Below, piece by piece: positions 59,224 through 64,000 of a stretch of DNA of 64,000 bases. Made by a program: the position numbers and the translations under genes. The stretch is from NCBI GenBank assembly GCA_036435485.1, contig CM071598.1:40996501-41060500 (forward strand), given 5' to 3'. Under the pieces are notes generated by a model. The model made no database searches, was not told the origin of the DNA, and was given only the letters and a program-made list of their open reading frames with translations. Within the stretch, counting starts at the first letter, position 1, and every line of letters starts with the position of its first letter. Origin of the DNA: Saposhnikovia divaricata (Eukaryota > Streptophyta > Magnoliopsida > Apiales > Apiaceae).

Positions 59224-59372
59224 TTTTTTAGGCTTCAATTGAATGGAACGTGGTCTATTCGAGCCTCCAACTGAATGAAACATGGCCTATTCGAGCCTTC
59301 AATTGGATGGAACGTGGCCTATTTGAGCCTTCGATTGGATGGAACGTGACCTATTCGAGCCTTTGGTTCCTT
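59224..59372. repeat. Minisatellite, about 37-bp unit, four copies
   Basis: The unit reads cttcaattggatggaacgtg followed by gcctattcgag and repeats four times with about 10-15% divergence. It lies just downstream (minus-strand sense) of the pol relic. Confidence 0.85.
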
Positions 59373-59519
59373 AGACCTAGAAGCTTGTAGTTTCATCGAA
59401 CCTTATCTCTACTTAACCTAATCAGGTGGTGTGTCCTACCCGGATGCTCAGATACGATAAACCTTGAGGTTTGGGGTGTGCCAAGTCTAGGCATCGCATT
59501 TCTTTGAAACTTTTCCAGC

Positions 59520-60321
59520 TTGGAAGAGCCTCGAATTATCATCCATTTCTAGCTACCGGGATTGGTGGAGGTCCATATCTACGTATCACACTTTCTCACA
59601 AGAATTGGGTCATTTACTTGGTGGTTATCTTGGCTTGGGGTTTGGCCTCAGTCTACTTCATGAAGAAATCAATTGCAACTATCAAGAACTTCCTTTAGGC
59701 ACTTGCCACTGGGAATGAACTAAGAACACCTATCCCCCACATTGTCATTAGAAATTGGGGAACTGATGGTTGTCAACATTTTAGGGGATTGATCAACAAT
59801 TGCACATTTTTGGAGACCGATCGCACATAATTCTTGGCATCAGCCATCACATCTGGCTAGTAAAATCCCAATCGGGTCATCTTATGGGCAAGGGTCCTGC
59901 CCCCCCCCCCCCCGAGTGTTGCCCCAAGATTTCCACATGAGTTTCTTTCGTGGCTAACTTCACGTTTTGAGGCCCTAGTGTACTAACTGACAACTTTCGT
60001 GCTCCAAGGCATTGTCGGGTAACTAACCGATTTCCTGGTGAGTCTTTGTAGGATCCATCCAATAGCTTTCCACACCAGCAGGTGTTATCAGCTTTTTAAT
60101 CATTACTTCGGGTCTTCAAGACTTGGAAGTGAAAACTTCTATAAAATTCTCTAACTCCGAAAAGGCAAACTTGGATGGGGCATCGGCCTTCACGTTTTCC
60201 TTCCTCTGGATGTACTTCACGTAACACTCATTGAATTGAGTCAAGCTTCAAGTATTTCGTCGTGGTTCCAGCCCTGGCCTCGAACTCACCATTCACTTTT
60301 CATGTCATCCAAATCGATATC
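59520..60321 (-). pseudogene. Decayed Tat-type pol relic (RNase H end to integrase core)
   Basis: In minus-strand order the three frames give VNGEFEARAG and KENVKAD (end of the second RNase H), ARKLSV and HVEILGQHSGG (integrase zinc-finger region), LAHKMTRLGFY-stop-PDVMADA, and KFLIVAIDFF with several stops before TEAKPQAKITTK (integrase core). The decisive damage is Trp-to-stop changes, a frameshift at a poly-C run (59900-59913) and loss of everything after the first core strand. It is a different, older copy from the element at 1-7453. Confidence 0.8.
59900..59913. repeat. Poly-C run of 14
   Basis: Lies inside the integrase relic and is the site of a frame change. Its length may also be affected by sequencing error. 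Confidence 0.85.
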
Positions 60322-63300
60322 TGTTATAAGTCCAGTGGTTCCGTAAAAGGGTTAAGGAATGCTCAAAAGAGAACAAGGACCTTATTTCTAATTATAAGGA
60401 ATAAAGAAAGAATAAGTGATGAATAGTGTTTTGGTGGAAATAGGAATATTATTAGACGACACTATATAGAAGTACCCGGAACGGATTTTTGAGTTCGTAT
60501 TAATGATCCAAGGGGAAAAAGAGTGTATGTAAAAGTTATCGGATTCTGAAAAATAGCACTTTTATTTTCCCCGAGATTTCCCTAGACACTGAAAGACTTA
60601 AGGAATTATTGAAAGGATTTAAGGAATATAGGTTCAAGAATTATTAAAGAGGATGGAGGATGATAGTATAAATATTAAGACGGTTTCCGGTAAAACCCTA
60701 ACTAGAAATCTTCGAGATATTCCTCCGAACGATCAACGAATTGAGCAATAACTGGACAAAAGATCAAGCAGAAAACCAAGGTGCATGCATGTGCAAGTGG
60801 ATAGGATCAAGTAACCAAGCTAGTTACAATGCTAACTAGCAAGATTGTAAACAAACCAAATGATACAAGATTATATCACTTAAACCACCACTTGCCCACT
60901 TGATTCTAGCATCATGGATGACCTAGGCACTTTAATAAAGCTACTTTATGCCAAAGATATTATTTTAACATCACAATGATTCATTCTAGCACAAGCCAAG
61001 CAAGAGAGCAAGCAAACCACACCATTTCCTCTCCATTTCTTCCTCTCGGCCTGCCCTCTTTTTCAAGAAGAGAAATCCAAGTTCCCACCACTCTTAAATC
61101 TCAAGATTAAGTAGGTGAGTTCTATAATTCATTATTAAGATCTCCTATGAATTTCACCTTCAAATTCCATGCCAATCTTGAGATATAAAATCAAGAAGGT
61201 GATGGTAAATAGTAACTTTCAAGAAACTAACTTTGTTTTTCTTGATTTCTTGGATGATCTAAGCTTGGTTAAGGTTGTACAAGGATAATTCAAGGCTTAG
61301 TAAGGTCCTACACACATCAAGGAAGGTATGGAACTCATGAAACCCTAGCCCTTACTTTGAGTTTATGAATGTTCTTGATAGCTTTTAGAGTAGTTATGAT
61401 TATGGTGTTTTAACAAGCATGTAAGCATGATTATATAGTTAGTTTGTTTGATCCAAGAGAGTTGATGATTATGATGATAAAGTGAGATGTTCTTGGACAT
61501 TTTAAGATGAGAATCATGTGTATAAGATGTATGTATGCCTGGTGTGGCTTGGTTTGGTTGTGGTAAATTTGGAAATGATCGATTTATAGCCGTCGTAATG
61601 TTGAAATTTCGTTAACCTTTAAAATTCGTTCATAACAGTTGGTATAAATTTCAATTTTGATGAATAGTTAACCCACCCTTGTAGATCTCGAGCCATAGAT
61701 CTTTTTGGCGAAAGAATCGAAGCAAACGGACTTACGGTTTAGGAATTATGGACGATTTACTAAAAGTGGTTCGAAACCGTGAATGCAAATTCGTAATTGA
61801 AATTGAACCCCCTTAACTCGAGTAATTCAGTGACGAATCTTGGTAATTAAATATTAGCGATCATAAGGAAGGTGTGAGAGAAGGCCTCATGCTAAAAAGA
61901 TCGGTTTTCCATTTTATAAAAATGTTCGAATCAAGGTTAAGAGCGAATGAACCCCTAAAAAAGATACTTGGTTATAACTTTGTAAAATCACTTCGATAAC
62001 GATTGATAAATCTCGAGATATAATCTTGATTAGTAAATGATCGACCCTAGAACTTATATGACTCAAGTACCTACCAAGTGTAAGATTAATAACATACCTT
62101 GATAGCAAGCAAGTGTCGGGTCATAACGGTGTTAATGAACTATAACTTGAAAACGTGATTTAGCTTAAGTAAAGTATTTACTTGGCATTTCAAAGTGATA
62201 GGTGATTAACCCGGGATAATTTTGGTTATTTATAGATTGTCGGACCACCTCGAGTCATACCCCTAGCATAGCGGGAGTACCAGGCAAGTTTCCAATACTT
62301 TGGAACTGTTGTTGTGATAATATATACATCTGTTGTTTTCTGATACATATGCCATAGCATGCATGCCTACTTTCAAGTCTATTGCAATACTTGTTCCATG
62401 ATTGATGTTGGCTTATAATTTAGATACAAGATATACTAATTATAAGCCGGATATTGCTAAGATCCTTAGTGAAGACCCTTAGTGAAGGGCATATGATCTC
62501 ATTCTTTTAATAAAGACCGGGAATTTGTATTTTGTAATATAGAGATAGTCATGGAAACCCGGAGGGATTCCAGTGACAGATTATTTGAGGGATGTTAATT
62601 ATGAACATTATTTAAATCTCCATAAGTATTAAGTACTTGGAAATCATTCGAGGTATGTTATTTGAATACTCATTCGAGATTATTTATTTAATGAATATTA
62701 TTTTGAATATTCATTTGAGGCTATTGATTTAGATGAATATTATTTTGGAATATTCATTCGAGTTTATTTATTTAGTGAATATTATTTTTAATATTCATTG
62801 AGCTTTATTTATTTAAATGAATATTATTTCAAATATTCATTTGAGTTTAATTGTTTGTTTTATATTATTTTCGAATGTTCATTTGAGCTCATTTACTTAA
62901 TGAATATTATCTTGGATATTCATTTAAGGTTTTAGTTATTTTCTGGATATTATTTTGAATATTTATTCGAGAAATTATTTATTTAATAAATATTTTATAT
63001 GTATACTTATTCGAGGGTTAATCATGAGCAATATTTATTTAATTCTTTCAACTAGTTCTAAAATGAGATATTTTATTCAAAAATTTCCTTGATATTCAAA
63101 TACTATGTAAATTATCTCTAAGTCGTATTATTATTATTTTATCAAGGAAGGTTCTCAAAACTCCATTTTCATTCGAATCTATCTTCTAACATATAAGGGA
63201 GCCTTGCTTGAGAAATGTTATTTCTTTGATTGCCCGGTCATATACTTGTTAAACTACCTTTTCACTCACATCTCGATTCTTTTCAAACATCGATATGAGT

Positions 63301-64000
63301 CTTTTTGGTTACCTCCTCAACACTCAAGGAGTAAGATTGATGGAACAAGTTTATATCCATTAACAAGCAATAGCTTGGGAATTATTGGTGAATTTTCCTT
63401 TCCAACTCGATATGACTACTTTGTGGAGTCTTATCAACGAGTATTATACTTGGGGAAAGGAGAACGAGCTTTACGTTTCAAATTCATGGTTTCTATTCGG
63501 ACTAGGAGTTGTGTAAGAGGCCGAGTAGCGCCGGTCCATCCCATTGGCCCAACCGTTGGCTGGGGAGATCTAACAGGGCGGTAGACAAGTAAATCCGTCA
63601 GTTCTTCCTTCTACCGGTAGTAAAACTAATTTGAGTTGTACCATCTGCGACTGATCATCGTAAGGATTGGAACAGCGGACGCGGTGAATACTCCAGCATT
63701 AGTTCATCATCCAAATTTATTTATTGTCTACAACATGAAGTATCACTCTTGTTGACAGGGTTTGAGAATTGTTCAAAACTGAAAGTACCTTTGCTTACCT
63801 TGCAACTTCATCATTTACCTTATACTGGTACTATGTTCGTTAATGCATGGCATATGGTTTCGCAGATATTTGAATAGTTATGTATATTACTGTTGTTCAA
63901 TTATATATTATTTTTGGCGGGCTATTGCTCACTCTTGCTTTATTTATTATATCACAACAGCTAGATCTGATGGCCAACCCAAAGAGCACTCGGTGCAAGC
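60322..64000 (+). mobile_element. Probable LTR of another Ty3/gypsy element, right end outside window
   Basis: The pol relic stops abruptly at 60321 and is followed by TGTTATAAGTCC. The next 3.7 kb has no supported gene, and shows traits seen in long plant LTRs: blocks such as gaatcgaagcaaacggac and acggtttaggaattatgg, a short tandem array at 62640-63010, and gggctattgctcactcttgc near the end, similar in style to gctgagcattctttggctca in the LARD LTRs. The candidate TSD is atatc (60317-60321). The frame at 63204-63584 is not supported as a gene. Confidence 0.42.
62640..63010. repeat. About 42-bp tandem repeat, 7-8 degenerate copies
   Basis: Copies of atgaatattatttt..aatattcattcgag start near 62692, 62734, 62776, 62817, 62860, 62900 and 62944. 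They are AT-rich, each with a small gaatatt/aatattc inverted pair. Confidence 0.85.

Noticed and set aside
59471..59698. 75-aa plus-strand open frame
   Set aside because: It is antisense to the decayed integrase core (KFLIVAIDFF on the minus strand).
63204..63584. 126-aa plus-strand open frame near the right edge
   Set aside because: No recognisable domain; it lies in LTR-like sequence downstream of an AT-rich tandem array.

Overview
The window reads as nuclear DNA of a flowering plant, most likely a eudicot. It is AT-rich, has only two recognisable host genes, and is otherwise packed with plant-specific transposons: a Tat-clade Ty3/gypsy element with two RNase H domains, a Sirevirus-type Ty1/copia element with an extra env-like gene, an Au-like SINE, and CACTA, hAT, Mutator-like and Stowaway elements. 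I cannot name the species. Coordinates of repeat ends come from matching repeat arms and target-site duplications (TSDs) by eye.

Layout. 1-7453: minus-strand Tat element with an intact 1869-aa gag-pol; its other LTR lies left of the window. 7454-17300: host island with two diverged Kunitz-type (miraculin-like) inhibitor genes, 8066-8689 (+) and 16471-17076 (-). A gene-less copy of the first gene's promoter lies between them, with a Stowaway MITE, a hAT MITE (TSD attattgt), a Mutator-like MITE (TSD tataagaaaa) and a non-autonomous CACTA element (TSD ttt). 17456-18934: a hAT relic (TSD atgattac) with an Au-like SINE nested in it.

19894-57766 is a nest of retrotransposons. A probable Athila/Tat-like solo LTR (about 1.67 kb, starting TGATAAGTGC and ending AGCACATCA) is the container. 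Into it went a minus-strand Sirevirus (LTRs 22660-23714 and 38181-39238, TSD gaatt). The Sirevirus lacks its primer-binding site and the 5' part of gag; in their place is a second copy (35440-38180) of the left flanking DNA (19894-22659). Further right the container holds a tandem LTR-internal-LTR-internal-LTR array (39374-57242, single TSD aatat) of a non-coding, LARD-like element with about 4.1-kb LTRs and 1207-bp internal domains. The middle LTR matches the right LTR over its left part and the left LTR over its right part, the expected product of unequal crossing-over. A 3187-bp hAT element (TSD gttactgg) with BED and hATC domains but no catalytic core sits in only one of the two internal domains, so it probably arrived last.

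57767-64000: unrecognised host-like DNA, minisatellite arrays, a decayed minus-strand Tat pol relic, and a probable LTR starting at 60322 that runs off the window.

The two Kunitz genes probably encode secreted defence-type inhibitors. I found no new enzymatic or defence system. The main interest is structural: exact junctions record recombination between LTRs, tandem duplication and nested insertion.
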